Of a DNA stretch of 64,000 nt, positions 9,324-16,691 are shown one piece after another. Below the pieces are notes generated by a model. It worked only from the letters and a program-made list of their open reading frames with translations, had not been told where the DNA came from and searched no databases. Position 1 is the first letter of the stretch. Every line of letters begins with the position of its first letter. Both the position numbers and the translations under genes were made by a program. This DNA comes from Streptomyces indicus (GTDB taxonomy: Bacteria > Actinomycetota > Actinomycetes > Streptomycetales > Streptomycetaceae), in the NCBI RefSeq assembly GCF_900100315.1, contig NZ_FNFF01000005.1, forward strand, positions 1 to 64,000, written 5' to 3'.

Positions 9324-11450
9324 ATGTTCAGCCGAGCACGGCTCGCGCGCTGGCTGGTCCCTGTCGTCCTGCTGATCGCCTGGCTGGGCATCGGCGGCAC
9401 GCTCGGGCCCTACGCGGGGAAGCTGGGCGATGTCGCCACCAACGACCAGGCCGCCTTCCTGCCGCAGAACGCCGAGTCGACCCGAGTCCTCGACGCCCAG
9501 CGCCAGTTCCGGCAGGAGGAGACGCTGCCGGCGATCGTCGTGTGGACCGGTGAGGAGGAGGGTCAGAAGCTCGGGGAGGACCAGCGCGCTCGGGCCACCG
9601 AGGCGCTCGCGTCGATCGACGGTGCGAGCGGTGTCGTCGGCAGTCCCTCCCCCGCCCTGGCCTCCAAGGACGGTCAGGCGCTGCAAGGCGTCGTACAGCT
9701 GCGGCCGGATCTCGGCGAGGAGTTGCCGAAGGTGCTGGCCGAGGTGGAGGCCGCCGCCGGGAAGGTGCCGGGGACGAAGGCGCAGCTCGCGGGCCCCGCG
9801 GCCAGCCAGGCCGACCTGTCCGACGCGTTCGCCGGGATCGACGGGCTGCTGCTCGCGGCCGCGCTCGTCACGGTGCTCCTCATCCTGCTGCTCGTCTACC
9901 GCAGTCTGCTGCTGCCGCTCGTGATCATCCTCGGCGCGGTGTTCGCGCTGGGACTCGCGTGCGCCATCGTCTATGTGCTCGCCGACCACGACGTCGTACG
10001 CGTGGACGGCCAGGTGCAGGGCATCCTGTCGATCCTCGTGATCGGGGCCGCGACCGACTACGCGCTGCTCCTGACGGCCCGCTTCCGCGAGGAACTGCCC
10101 GCCGCCGGGGACCGGATGCAGGCCATGCGCGCGGCGCTGCGGCGGTCGTTCGGGCCGATCGTGGCGAGCGGGGCGACCGTGGGGCTCGGGCTGCTCGCGC
10201 TGCTCCTGAGCGATCTGACCAACAACCGGGCGCTGGGCCCGGTCGGGGCCATCGGCATCGTGTGCGCCGTGCTCAGCACCCTCACGTTCCTGCCCGCCGT
10301 GCTCGTGCTCCTGGGGCGTGCCGCGTACTGGCCGGCGAAGCCCAAGTCCGCCGAGGAGTCGGCCGGTCACGGGGTGTGGAGGCGGGTCGCCGCACTCGTG
10401 GACCGGGCGCCGCGCAAGGTGTGGGCCGGCACGCTCGCCGCACTGGTGGTGTGTGCCGGGTTCGCTCCGATGCTCTCGTCGAAGGGGGTGCCCCTGGACG
10501 AGGTGTTCGTCAACGAGACGCGGTCCGTGGCGGCCCAGGAGACGCTCGGGAAGCACTTCCCCGGTGGCTCGGGCAACCCGGCCGTGGTGATCGCGGACGC
10601 CGGCCGGCTCGACCCGGTGCTCGCGGCGGTCGAGGACACCGAGGGGGTCGCGTCGGCCGCCCCGGCGAGCGCCTCGGGCCGTCCCGGCGGCGGCGAACCG
10701 CTCGTCGTGGACGGCCGGGTGCGGATCGACGCGACGCTGCGCGACGCCGCCGACAGCGACGCGGCGAAGGACACGGTGGCACGGCTGCGCACCGCGGTGC
10801 ACGCGGTGTCCGGGGCGGACGCGCTGGTCGGCGGCTACACCGCCCAGCAGTACGACACCCAGCGGACCGCGGAAGCGGACCGCACAATCATCGTGCCGGT
10901 GGTGCTGGGGATCATCCTCGTCATCCTCGTCGGGCTGCTCAGGTCGCTGGCCATGCCGGTGCTCCTGGTCGCGACCGTGGCCCTCAACTTCCTTGCCACA
11001 CTGGGCGTTTCCGCACTGGTCTTCGAGCACGTGCTCGGCTTCGGCGGCACGGATCCGTCGGTCCCGCTGTACGGGTTCGTGTTCCTGGTGGCGCTCGGCG
11101 TGGACTACAACATCTTCCTGATGTCCCGGGTCCGCGAGGAATCGCTGCGCCACGGCACCCGCGAAGGCGTGCTGCGCGGGCTGACGGCGACCGGCGGGGT
11201 GATCTCCTCGGCCGGGGTGGTGCTCGCCGCCACGTTCGCCGCACTGGCCGTGATCCCGCTGTCCTTCCTCGTGCAGATCGCGTTCATCGTCACGTTCGGC
11301 GTGCTGCTCGACACGCTGGTCGTACGGTCGCTGCTCGTGCCCGCACTGGTACGGGACATCGGCCCCCGCGCATGGTGGCCGGGGGTGCTCAGCAGGCCTC
11401 GTACGGAAGACGCCGCCGAGGACGAGGCGAGGGTGGGCGCCCGGCGCTAG
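9324..11450 (+). CDS. MMPL/RND-family membrane transporter
   Basis: A 708-aa polytopic protein with the duplicated MMPL architecture: TM1 (WLVPVVLLIAWLGIGG), a large extracytoplasmic loop, a block of five helices around 180-330 containing GAATDYALLLTARFREEL, then TM7, a second loop and a second helix block with VALGVDYNIFLMSRVREE. These conserved TDYALLL and VDYNIFL Asp-Tyr motifs are the proton-relay regions of the family. Its length fits YdfJ-type exporters of drugs or lipids. GAGAGG lies upstream of ATG 9324. The substrate is unknown; regulation by the nearby MarR is suggested by an operator-like palindrome in the promoter. Confidence 0.92.
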   Translation: MFSRARLARWLVPVVLLIAWLGIGGTLGPYAGKLGDVATNDQAAFLPQNAESTRVLDAQRQFRQEETLPAIVVWTGEEEGQKLGEDQRARATEALASIDGASGVVGSPSPALASKDGQALQGVVQLRPDLGEELPKVLAEVEAAAGKVPGTKAQLAGPAASQADLSDAFAGIDGLLLAAALVTVLLILLLVYRSLLLPLVIILGAVFALGLACAIVYVLADHDVVRVDGQVQGILSILVIGAATDYALLLTARFREELPAAGDRMQAMRAALRRSFGPIVASGATVGLGLLALLLSDLTNNRALGPVGAIGIVCAVLSTLTFLPAVLVLLGRAAYWPAKPKSAEESAGHGVWRRVAALVDRAPRKVWAGTLAALVVCAGFAPMLSSKGVPLDEVFVNETRSVAAQETLGKHFPGGSGNPAVVIADAGRLDPVLAAVEDTEGVASAAPASASGRPGGGEPLVVDGRVRIDATLRDAADSDAAKDTVARLRTAVHAVSGADALVGGYTAQQYDTQRTAEADRTIIVPVVLGIILVILVGLLRSLAMPVLLVATVALNFLATLGVSALVFEHVLGFGGTDPSVPLYGFVFLVALGVDYNIFLMSRVREESLRHGTREGVLRGLTATGGVISSAGVVLAATFAALAVIPLSFLVQIAFIVTFGVLLDTLVVRSLLVPALVRDIGPRAWWPGVLSRPRTEDAAEDEARVGARR

Positions 11451-11465
11451 CGCCCGCCGCCTGCG

Positions 11466-11497
11466 GGGCGTGGCGACCGCACCCGGTCGTCACGCCC
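11466..11497. terminator. Bidirectional hairpin terminator between MMPL and photolyase genes
   Basis: GGGCGTG then CGACCG (left arm) pair with CGGTCG then CACGCCC (right arm), with one G/T mismatch between the blocks and a CACC loop. It lies 16 nt past the MMPL stop, and the right arm contains the photolyase stop codon (11490-11492), so both convergent genes can use it. Confidence 0.65.
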
Positions 11498-12866
11498 GGC
11501 CGCGCGCCCGCTTGAAGCGGGCCAGGCCGTCGGCGAGGTCCACGATCGGGTCGGGGTAGTCGCCGATCGCGGCGCGTTCGAGGCCGGGGAGCTTCCAGGG
11601 CTCGTGGACGTACGGGGCTTCGAGACCGGCGAGTTCCGGCACCCAGCGGCAGGTGTACGTGCCGTCCGGGTCGTACCGCTTGGCCTGGGTGACCGGGTTG
11701 AGGACACGGTTGGGGCGGGTGTCGGTACCGGTCCCCGCGCTCCACTGCCAGTTGAGCTGGTTGTTCGCCACGTCGCCGTCGACGAGCAGCGACAGGAAGT
11801 GCTCGGCTCCGACGCGCCAGTCCACGTACAGGGTCTTGGTGAGGAAGCAGGCGGTGAGCAGACGGCCGCGGTTGTGCATCCACCCCTCGTGGCGCAGCTG
11901 GCGCATGGCCGCGTCGATGACCGGATAGCCGGTGCGGCCCTCCTGCCACGCCTCGATGTCCTCGCGGGCCGCGTCCGCGGTGCGCCAACGGTCGTGCTGG
12001 GAACGGTAGTTCTCGTGTGCGGCGCGCGGCCGGGCGGCGAGGACCTGGCGGTGGAAGTCGCGCCAGGCCAGCTGCCGTACGAAGGCCTCGGCGCCGGATC
12101 CGCCCTTGCGCAGGGCCCGTTGGACGCATTCGACCGGGGACAGGGTGCCGAAGTGCAGGTGCGGCGAGAGCCTCGACGTACGGTCGCCGGCCAGGTCGTC
12201 GTGGCCTTCCTCGTACGCGTCGGCTCCGCTGCGCAGCCAGGACGTCAGCCGGGCCCGGGCCTGGGTCTCGCCGCCGCGTGCGAGACCGGGCGAGACGCCG
12301 GTGATGTCCCGGCGCGCGGGGAGCGGCTCGGACCCGATGCCCTCCGGCACGTTCACCTTGCGCGGCGCGGCGAGCGGAATGCGCATCGTCTGCCGCGCCC
12401 AGTGCCGGTGGTACGGGGTGAAGACCGCGAAGTGGTCCGAGGAGGCGGGCAGCACCGTGCCGGGGGCGACCACGGTGGAGACGGTGTCGTACACCTGGAC
12501 CGCACAGCCCGAGGGCCCGAGGACGGAGGCCAGCCGGTCCTCGCGGCGGCGGGCGTACGCGCTGTGGTCGGCCGCCAGGTGCACCGTGTCCGCACCGCAT
12601 TCGGCCACCACCTTCGCCACCTCCTCGGCGAGGTCACCGGAGCGCAGGATCAGCCGGCCGCCGCGCTCCCGCAGCCCCGCGTCCAGGTCGGCCAGGCAGT
12701 CCGTCAGGAACGCGAGCCGGTTCGGTGCGGCGAACCCCGCCGCGTCCACGGCCCGGTCGCGCACGAACAGCGGGACCACCTCGTCGGAGGTGTCGAGGGC
12801 CGCGCGCAGCGGCGGATGGTCGTGCAGGCGCAGGTCGCAGGTGAACAGGACGACCGAGACGGTCAT
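11490..12866 (-). CDS. phr: Deoxyribodipyrimidine photolyase (class I cryptochrome/photolyase family)
   Basis: A 458-aa flavoenzyme that splits cyclobutane pyrimidine dimers using light. The N-terminal alpha/beta domain (VVLFTCDLRLHDHPPLRAAL) binds the antenna cofactor. The C-terminal helical FAD domain has RLSPHLHFGTLSP, EAFVRQLAWRDFHRQ, GYPVIDAAMRQLRHEGWMHN and NNQLNWQWSAGTGTD, all family signatures. ATG 12866 follows GAAGGA at good spacing. It lies downstream of, and on the same strand as, the LitR-like gene, the same association known from light-inducible lit/crt loci of Streptomyces. Light induction is therefore likely. The 254-nt upstream gap is full of tandem repeats. Confidence 0.94.
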   Translation of the reverse strand: MTVSVVLFTCDLRLHDHPPLRAALDTSDEVVPLFVRDRAVDAAGFAAPNRLAFLTDCLADLDAGLRERGGRLILRSGDLAEEVAKVVAECGADTVHLAADHSAYARRREDRLASVLGPSGCAVQVYDTVSTVVAPGTVLPASSDHFAVFTPYHRHWARQTMRIPLAAPRKVNVPEGIGSEPLPARRDITGVSPGLARGGETQARARLTSWLRSGADAYEEGHDDLAGDRTSRLSPHLHFGTLSPVECVQRALRKGGSGAEAFVRQLAWRDFHRQVLAARPRAAHENYRSQHDRWRTADAAREDIEAWQEGRTGYPVIDAAMRQLRHEGWMHNRGRLLTACFLTKTLYVDWRVGAEHFLSLLVDGDVANNQLNWQWSAGTGTDTRPNRVLNPVTQAKRYDPDGTYTCRWVPELAGLEAPYVHEPWKLPGLERAAIGDYPDPIVDLADGLARFKRARGRA

Positions 12867-13015
12867 GGGGCGTTCCTTCGGGACGGTGGCCACCGGTCGG
12901 CTACGGGATGAGGGATGGCCTGGACAGAGCTGCCGATACCGACGCAGAACACTTCTCCCTCCGCCCGCGCGTCGGATGCACCCGCACGGGCGAGGGCCGC
13001 GGGGCCTCATGGCTC

Positions 13016-13065
13016 GTGCGCAGGACGACCTCATCGCTCCGTGCGCAGGACGGCCTCATGACTCC
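13016..13065. repeat. 25-bp tandem repeat, two copies
   Basis: Units 13016-13040 and 13041-13065 differ at three positions, and a partial third copy (GGCCTCATGGCTC) precedes them. The array lies in the gap upstream of the photolyase gene, where its promoter should be. Confidence 0.8.
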
Positions 13066-13070
13066 ATGCA

Positions 13071-13126
13071 GACGCGGCTTCGCTGTGGCCGGTCAGTGGA
13101 CGCGGCTTCGCAGTGGCCGGTCAGTC
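13071..13126. repeat. 28-bp tandem repeat over the litR-like stop codon
   Basis: Units 13071-13098 and 13099-13126 match at 26 of 28 positions. The unit nearer the gene carries the last codons and stop of the LitR-like gene (13121-13123), so the gene's terminal sequence has been duplicated just beyond itself. Confidence 0.85.
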
Positions 13127-14191
13127 CGGGTCGGCGGGCAGATGTCCCGACGGTGCGGCGGACGACTGGGTCACCGCGCGGAACAGCGATTCGAGAACGG
13201 CGAGGCCGGAGGCCAGCCCCGTCAGCCGACTGGCCCCCGGCTCCTGCGCCGTACTGCTCCAGCCCGTGCCGGCCAGCAGGACCAGAGGGTGGCTGCGTGC
13301 GCCGCGGACACCCCATTCCAGGGACAGCAGGCTGCGGACCACGGAGAGGTCGGCGGTCTCCCGGGTCTGCGACCACAGGACCACGGCACACGGACCGATG
13401 CGGCGCACGGCCGACTCGAGCGCTTCCGCCGGGACGGCGGCACCGAAGATGCGCGTGGGAAGCTCCCGTTCGGTGAGCGCGGCCCACAGCGCCTCGATCG
13501 CCAGGGTGTGCTGTTCCTGCGGCATGCAGGCCAACAGCACCGGGGGCAGCAGCGGTTCACTCCCTGGCGGCTGTACGGAGGACCGCAGGATCGTCGACAC
13601 ATGCCAGGACAGAAGGTGTTCGATGTCCACGTAGCACTCACCGGCGGTCGCCCACCTGCGGCCGACGGCGTGCAGGGTGGGGGCGATGATCTGCTCCCAG
13701 GCGACGACCACCCCGTAGGTGTCGATCGCCTCCCGCAACCGCGCCTGCACGGCTCCGGCGTCCAGCCGGACCGCCGCGCGCCCCAGGCCCCTGCTCTCGG
13801 GCCACACCTGGCCGAGCGGCAGCTCTCCGAAGTCACCGGAGTCCGCCGGCCGCCGTGATGACCGCCGTGCCTGCGCCATCACGTCGTCCGGCGGGGTGCG
13901 GGCCTGCGGCGGTGCCTGAGCGGAGACCGCCAGGGCCAGCCGCGCGGCCTCCGACGGTGCCACGCCCTGCGCCGTCAGTCGGCACATGTGCTCGACTCGG
14001 GCGATGTCGGCCGGGGTCCACCGCCGGTGCCGGCCCGCTTCCCGTTCCCGCGGACCGATCCCGTACCGCCGCTCCCAGGTGCGCAGCGTGGTGGCGGCCA
14101 CGCCGAGCCGGCGGGCCAGCGCACCCGTGGTCAGGGCGGCGTCCGTGAGCGCGGGCCGCTCGCCTGCCTGCGCCCCCGCCTCGTCCGTCAT
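13121..14191 (-). CDS. litR: LitR/CarH-like MerR regulator with B12-binding photoreceptor domain
   Basis: 356 aa. A MerR-type HTH (GALARRLGVAATTLRTWERRYGIGP, residues about 20-85) is followed by a methionine-synthase-like helical cap and a cobalamin-binding domain. Seen: WATAGECYVDIEH, the counterpart of the W...EH cap motif that surrounds adenosylcobalamin in CarH, here with one extra residue, and MPQEQHTLA, which holds the cobalt-ligating His (E-x-H). In the dark such proteins bind DNA as tetramers; light breaks the Co-C bond and releases them. ATG 14191 has GAGGAG upstream. It is divergent from an ECF sigma gene and precedes photolyase, as expected for LitR. It may repress itself and litS. 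Confidence 0.85.
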   Translation of the reverse strand: MTDEAGAQAGERPALTDAALTTGALARRLGVAATTLRTWERRYGIGPREREAGRHRRWTPADIARVEHMCRLTAQGVAPSEAARLALAVSAQAPPQARTPPDDVMAQARRSSRRPADSGDFGELPLGQVWPESRGLGRAAVRLDAGAVQARLREAIDTYGVVVAWEQIIAPTLHAVGRRWATAGECYVDIEHLLSWHVSTILRSSVQPPGSEPLLPPVLLACMPQEQHTLAIEALWAALTERELPTRIFGAAVPAEALESAVRRIGPCAVVLWSQTRETADLSVVRSLLSLEWGVRGARSHPLVLLAGTGWSSTAQEPGASRLTGLASGLAVLESLFRAVTQSSAAPSGHLPADPD

Positions 14192-14313
14192 CGCAGCCAC
14201 TGCTCCTCGGCGCGTCACCGGGCGCTGGGTGCCTCCTGCCCGGCCGGGCGTCATTCCCGTGGTCCTCTGTCCCCTCATCATTCCCGGTCGTACGGCCGGA
14301 CGGATGCAGTCCT

Positions 14314-14373
14314 CGGCAGACGGGACGGCAGACCGGACGGCAGACGGTCCGGCAGACGGTCCGGCAGACGGAC
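14314..14373. repeat. Five 12-bp tandem repeats in the litR-litS gap
   Basis: Five consecutive 12-bp units, each beginning CGGCAGA(C), run from 14314 and end 3 nt before the 11-bp operator-like repeats. They lie in the probable 5' leader or promoter region of litR. Function unknown. Confidence 0.8.
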
Positions 14374-14376
14374 GGA

Positions 14377-14409
14377 AACGACGCATGAACGACGCATGTT
14401 GTGCGCATC
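14377..14409. promoter_or_regulatory. Candidate LitR operator: 11-bp direct repeats
   Basis: AACGACGCATG occurs twice in perfect head-to-tail order (14377-14387, 14388-14398). A third unit at 14399-14409 keeps the CGCAT core, so three cores recur exactly every 11 bp on one face of the helix. CarH/LitR-type tetramers are known to bind tandem 11-bp direct repeats. The site lies between the divergent litR-like and ECF sigma genes. Binding is inferred. Confidence 0.6.
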
Positions 14410-14502
14410 CACCGTCCGCGACGAACCTCGCCCCATCGGGATCCGGCCGCCCGGCGCGGCACCGCCGGGCCCCACACCACCACGTGTCCGAGGGAGTTGG
14501 GG

Positions 14503-15111
14503 ATGACCACATCGCCTCTGCCGGGTCCGGACTCCGTATGCTCTCCCGCCTACCGCGACGCGTCTACGGAGGACGAGGTCGCCGCCTCGTTCATGCGCGG
14601 TGACGAGGCGGCGTTCAGGCTGCTGTACGAGCGGTGGGGCGCCCTGGTGCACACCCTCGCGCGGCGCGCACTCGGTGATGATTTCGACGCACAGGACGTG
14701 ACGCAGCAGGTCTTCGTCGCGGCGTGGCGCGGGCGTGCGAGCTTCCATCCCGGCCGGGGCAACCCGCGCTCCTGGCTGCTCGGGATCACCCGGCACAAGG
14801 TCGCCGACGCCCTCGCTGCACGGGCCCGTGCCGCCGAACTGGCCGCGGCCGCCGCACGGTCCGCACCCGAGCGCCTGACTCCCGTGGCCGACGGACTCCT
14901 CGCCCAGCAGGCCGTGGACCGCATCGTCATCCGGGGCGAGCTCGACCGGTTGTCCGCCGTGCAGCGGAACGTGCTGCACCTCGCCTACTACGCGGACCTC
15001 ACGCAGACGGAGATCGCCGAGCGGACCGGGCTGCCGCTCGGCACGGTCAAGAGCCATGTGCGCCGCGGGCTGCACGCGTTGCGGGACCGTCTCGAACCCG
15101 CCCTGCGCTGA
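14503..15111 (+). CDS. litS: ECF sigma factor, LitS-like
   Basis: A 202-aa sigma-70-family protein with region 2 (AFRLLYERWGALVHTLARRAL, DAQDVTQQVFVAAWR) and region 4 (LSAVQRNVLHLAYYADLTQTEIAERTG, LPLGTVKSHVRRGLHALRD). ATG 14503 has GAGGGAG upstream. No anti-sigma gene follows it, which suggests control by transcription rather than sequestration. Divergent placement from the LitR-like gene matches the light-inducible lit loci of Streptomyces, where the ECF factor drives carotenoid and photolyase genes. No crt genes occur in the window. It could instead be an ordinary SigK-like factor; the litS name rests on context. Confidence 0.8.
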   Translation: MTTSPLPGPDSVCSPAYRDASTEDEVAASFMRGDEAAFRLLYERWGALVHTLARRALGDDFDAQDVTQQVFVAAWRGRASFHPGRGNPRSWLLGITRHKVADALAARARAAELAAAAARSAPERLTPVADGLLAQQAVDRIVIRGELDRLSAVQRNVLHLAYYADLTQTEIAERTGLPLGTVKSHVRRGLHALRDRLEPALR

Positions 15112-15162
15112 CCTCGCCGGCCCGCGCGCACGCGGGGACGTCACGGCCGTCCGCGCAACGGA

Positions 15163-15191
15163 CCAATCCGCGACCGGGCGCGGCTTCGAAT
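15163..15191 (+). promoter_or_regulatory. SigK-like promoter upstream of the second ECF sigma gene
   Basis: CCAATC (15163-15168) and TCGAAT (15186-15191), 17 nt apart, inside ACCAATCC and GGCTTCGAATCA. Nearly the same pair recurs at 16657-16684 before the oxidoreductase gene. It resembles the CCATCC/CCGAAT consensus reported for mycobacterial SigK and suggests autoregulation. Confidence 0.6.
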
Positions 15192-15256
15192 CACAGCGAT
15201 GACGTCACGCCACGGCAGGAAGAGCGGGACACCAGCATGCGCGAACGAGGAGTCCG

Positions 15257-15847
15257 GTGAGAGCAACTGAAAGCAGCGACGCGGGGACGCGCCCTTCCCC
15301 GGGCGTGGACCTCGCCTCCGCGCTCGTCGCGGTGGCCCGGGGCGACCAGGAGCAGTTCGGCCTGGTCTACGACCAGGTCAGCGCTCCGGTGCTCGGTCTG
15401 GTCCGCAGTGTGCTGCGGGATCCGGCGCAGTCGGAGGAGGTCGCGCAGGAGGTGCTCGTCGAGGTGTGGCGTACCGCCGCGCGGTTCCGGCCCGAGAAGG
15501 GCAGTGCCATGACGTGGGTGATGACCTTGGCGCACCGGCGTGCGGTCGACCGGGTCCGCTCGGTCCAGGCGACCACGGAACGCGAGCACAAGGCCGCGCT
15601 CCTGGAGCGCACGCCCGCCTACGACCAGGTGACCGAGCAGGTGGAGAGCCGGCTGGAGCAGCAGCGGGTGCGCCGCTGTCTGAGGGCGCTCACACCGTTG
15701 CAGCGGGAGGCCGTCACTCTCGCCTACTACCGGGGGCTGACCTATCGCGAGGTGGCCCAGCTCCTCACGCTGCCCCTCGGCACGGTGAAGACCCGTCTGC
15801 GCGACGGACTGATCCGGCTGCGGGACTGCCTGGGGGTGACCGCATGA
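15257..15847 (+). CDS. sigK: ECF sigma factor, SigK-like
   Basis: 196 aa, with region 2 (QFGLVYDQVSAPVLGLVRSVL, QSEEVAQEVLVEVWRTA, MTWVMTLAHRRAVDRVRS) and region 4 (RRCLRALTPLQREAVTLAYY, LTYREVAQLLTLPLGTVKTRLRDGL). These match SigK-type ECF factors that pair with an RskA anti-sigma factor. GTG 15257 follows GAGGAG. A 7-codon ORF from ATG 15238 ends at the TGA inside this GTGA, so translation may be coupled to a mini-leader. The gene overlaps the anti-sigma gene by 4 nt. A promoter resembling the SigK consensus lies 66 nt upstream, implying autoregulation. Confidence 0.88.
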   Translation: MRATESSDAGTRPSPGVDLASALVAVARGDQEQFGLVYDQVSAPVLGLVRSVLRDPAQSEEVAQEVLVEVWRTAARFRPEKGSAMTWVMTLAHRRAVDRVRSVQATTEREHKAALLERTPAYDQVTEQVESRLEQQRVRRCLRALTPLQREAVTLAYYRGLTYREVAQLLTLPLGTVKTRLRDGLIRLRDCLGVTA

Positions 15848-16587
15848 CCGCCGCGGACCTCCACACGGCCACGGGCGCCTACGTGCTGCACGCACTGGCT
15901 CCTGCGGAACACGCGGAATTCGAGCGGCACTTGGCCGCCTGCGAGGCGTGCGCCCAGGAGGTCGCCGAACTGGCGGCCACCGCGGCCCGGCTCGGACTGG
16001 CCGTCGCCGCGCCCGCACCGGCCCTCATGAAGGAGCAGGTGCTGCGGCGCATCCGCACCGTGCGCCAAGAACCGCCACGGGTGGCGGTGCGCGGCCGCTT
16101 GCAGACCTGGGCGCGCGGCCTGCCGCGGTTCGCGCTGGCCGCATGTGTGGCCGCGGCGGCCGGATTCGGCGGCATCGCCCTCTGGCAGTACGAGGCGGCC
16201 GAGGACGCCCGCACACAGGCGCGCCAAGTGCGGGAAAGCGCCGACGAGTTGGCGGCCGTGCTGACCGCGCCGGACGCCGAGACGGCCGTCGGCGAGCTGA
16301 CCGGCGGCGCGCGCGGCACGGTCGTCGTCTCGCGCGCCCGCGACCGGGCGGCCTTCCTCGCCTCGGGCCTGCCCGCACTGCCCGACGGCAAGGTCTACCA
16401 GCTGTGGTTCGACGACGGGGACGCGATGCGCCCGGCCGGCCTGCTCGGCGGCACCGGGTCCGGGCAGGCGGTGCTGCTCGACGGCCGTATCGACGGGGCG
16501 GGCGGGATGGGGCTCACCGTCGAGCCCGCGGGCGGCTCACCGCAACCCACCACCGAACCCCTCGGTGTGATGCCGTTTCCCGCCTAG
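15844..16587 (+). CDS. rskA: Anti-sigma factor, RskA family
   Basis: 247 aa. The N-terminal anti-sigma domain contains the zinc-type motif HLAACEAC (HxxxCxxC, residues about 29-36). A transmembrane helix (about 105-125, FALAACVAAAAGFGGIALW) leads to an extracytoplasmic RskA domain (VVVSRARDRAAFLASGLPAL, KVYQLWF, GGMGLTVEPAGGS). Such proteins hold SigK inactive until redox-triggered intramembrane proteolysis. Its ATG overlaps the sigma stop (ATGA), the usual coupled arrangement. A hairpin terminator follows, so the pair is its own transcription unit, followed by a separately promoted oxidoreductase. Confidence 0.9.
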   Translation: MTAADLHTATGAYVLHALAPAEHAEFERHLAACEACAQEVAELAATAARLGLAVAAPAPALMKEQVLRRIRTVRQEPPRVAVRGRLQTWARGLPRFALAACVAAAAGFGGIALWQYEAAEDARTQARQVRESADELAAVLTAPDAETAVGELTGGARGTVVVSRARDRAAFLASGLPALPDGKVYQLWFDDGDAMRPAGLLGGTGSGQAVLLDGRIDGAGGMGLTVEPAGGSPQPTTEPLGVMPFPA

Positions 16588-16595
16588 CCGTCGTG

Positions 16596-16630
16596 CCCCT
16601 GCACTTCCCGCGACCGGCGGGATGTGCGGG
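16596..16630 (+). terminator. Hairpin terminator after rskA
   Basis: CCCCTGCACTTCCCGC pairs with GGCGGGATGTGCGGGG across a GACC loop, with small mismatches. It starts 9 nt past the rskA stop and separates the sigma operon from the promoter at 16657. Confidence 0.55.
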
Positions 16631-16656
16631 GGCTCCGGACACGATCGGGTGAACGA

Positions 16657-16684
16657 CCAAGCCGGACCGCCCTCCGCTTCGAAT
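16657..16684 (+). promoter_or_regulatory. SigK-like promoter of the molybdopterin oxidoreductase gene
   Basis: CCAAGC (16657-16662) and TCGAAT (16679-16684), 16 nt apart, in CGCTTCGAATCA. It shares ACCAA-CC and CTTCGAATCA with the site before the sigma gene. Transcription would start near 16690-16692, at the GTG start codon. Confidence 0.6.
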
Positions 16685-16691
16685 CATGGGT

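Noticed and set aside
9959..11515. 518-residue plus-strand ORF inside the MMPL gene
   Set aside because: Arg-rich frame-shifted reading of the MMPL gene, without domain or start signals.
14401..14502. Vegetative -35/-10 promoter for litS
   Set aside because: TTGTGC at 14399 has no acceptable -10 at 16-19 nt; I could not support a promoter call.
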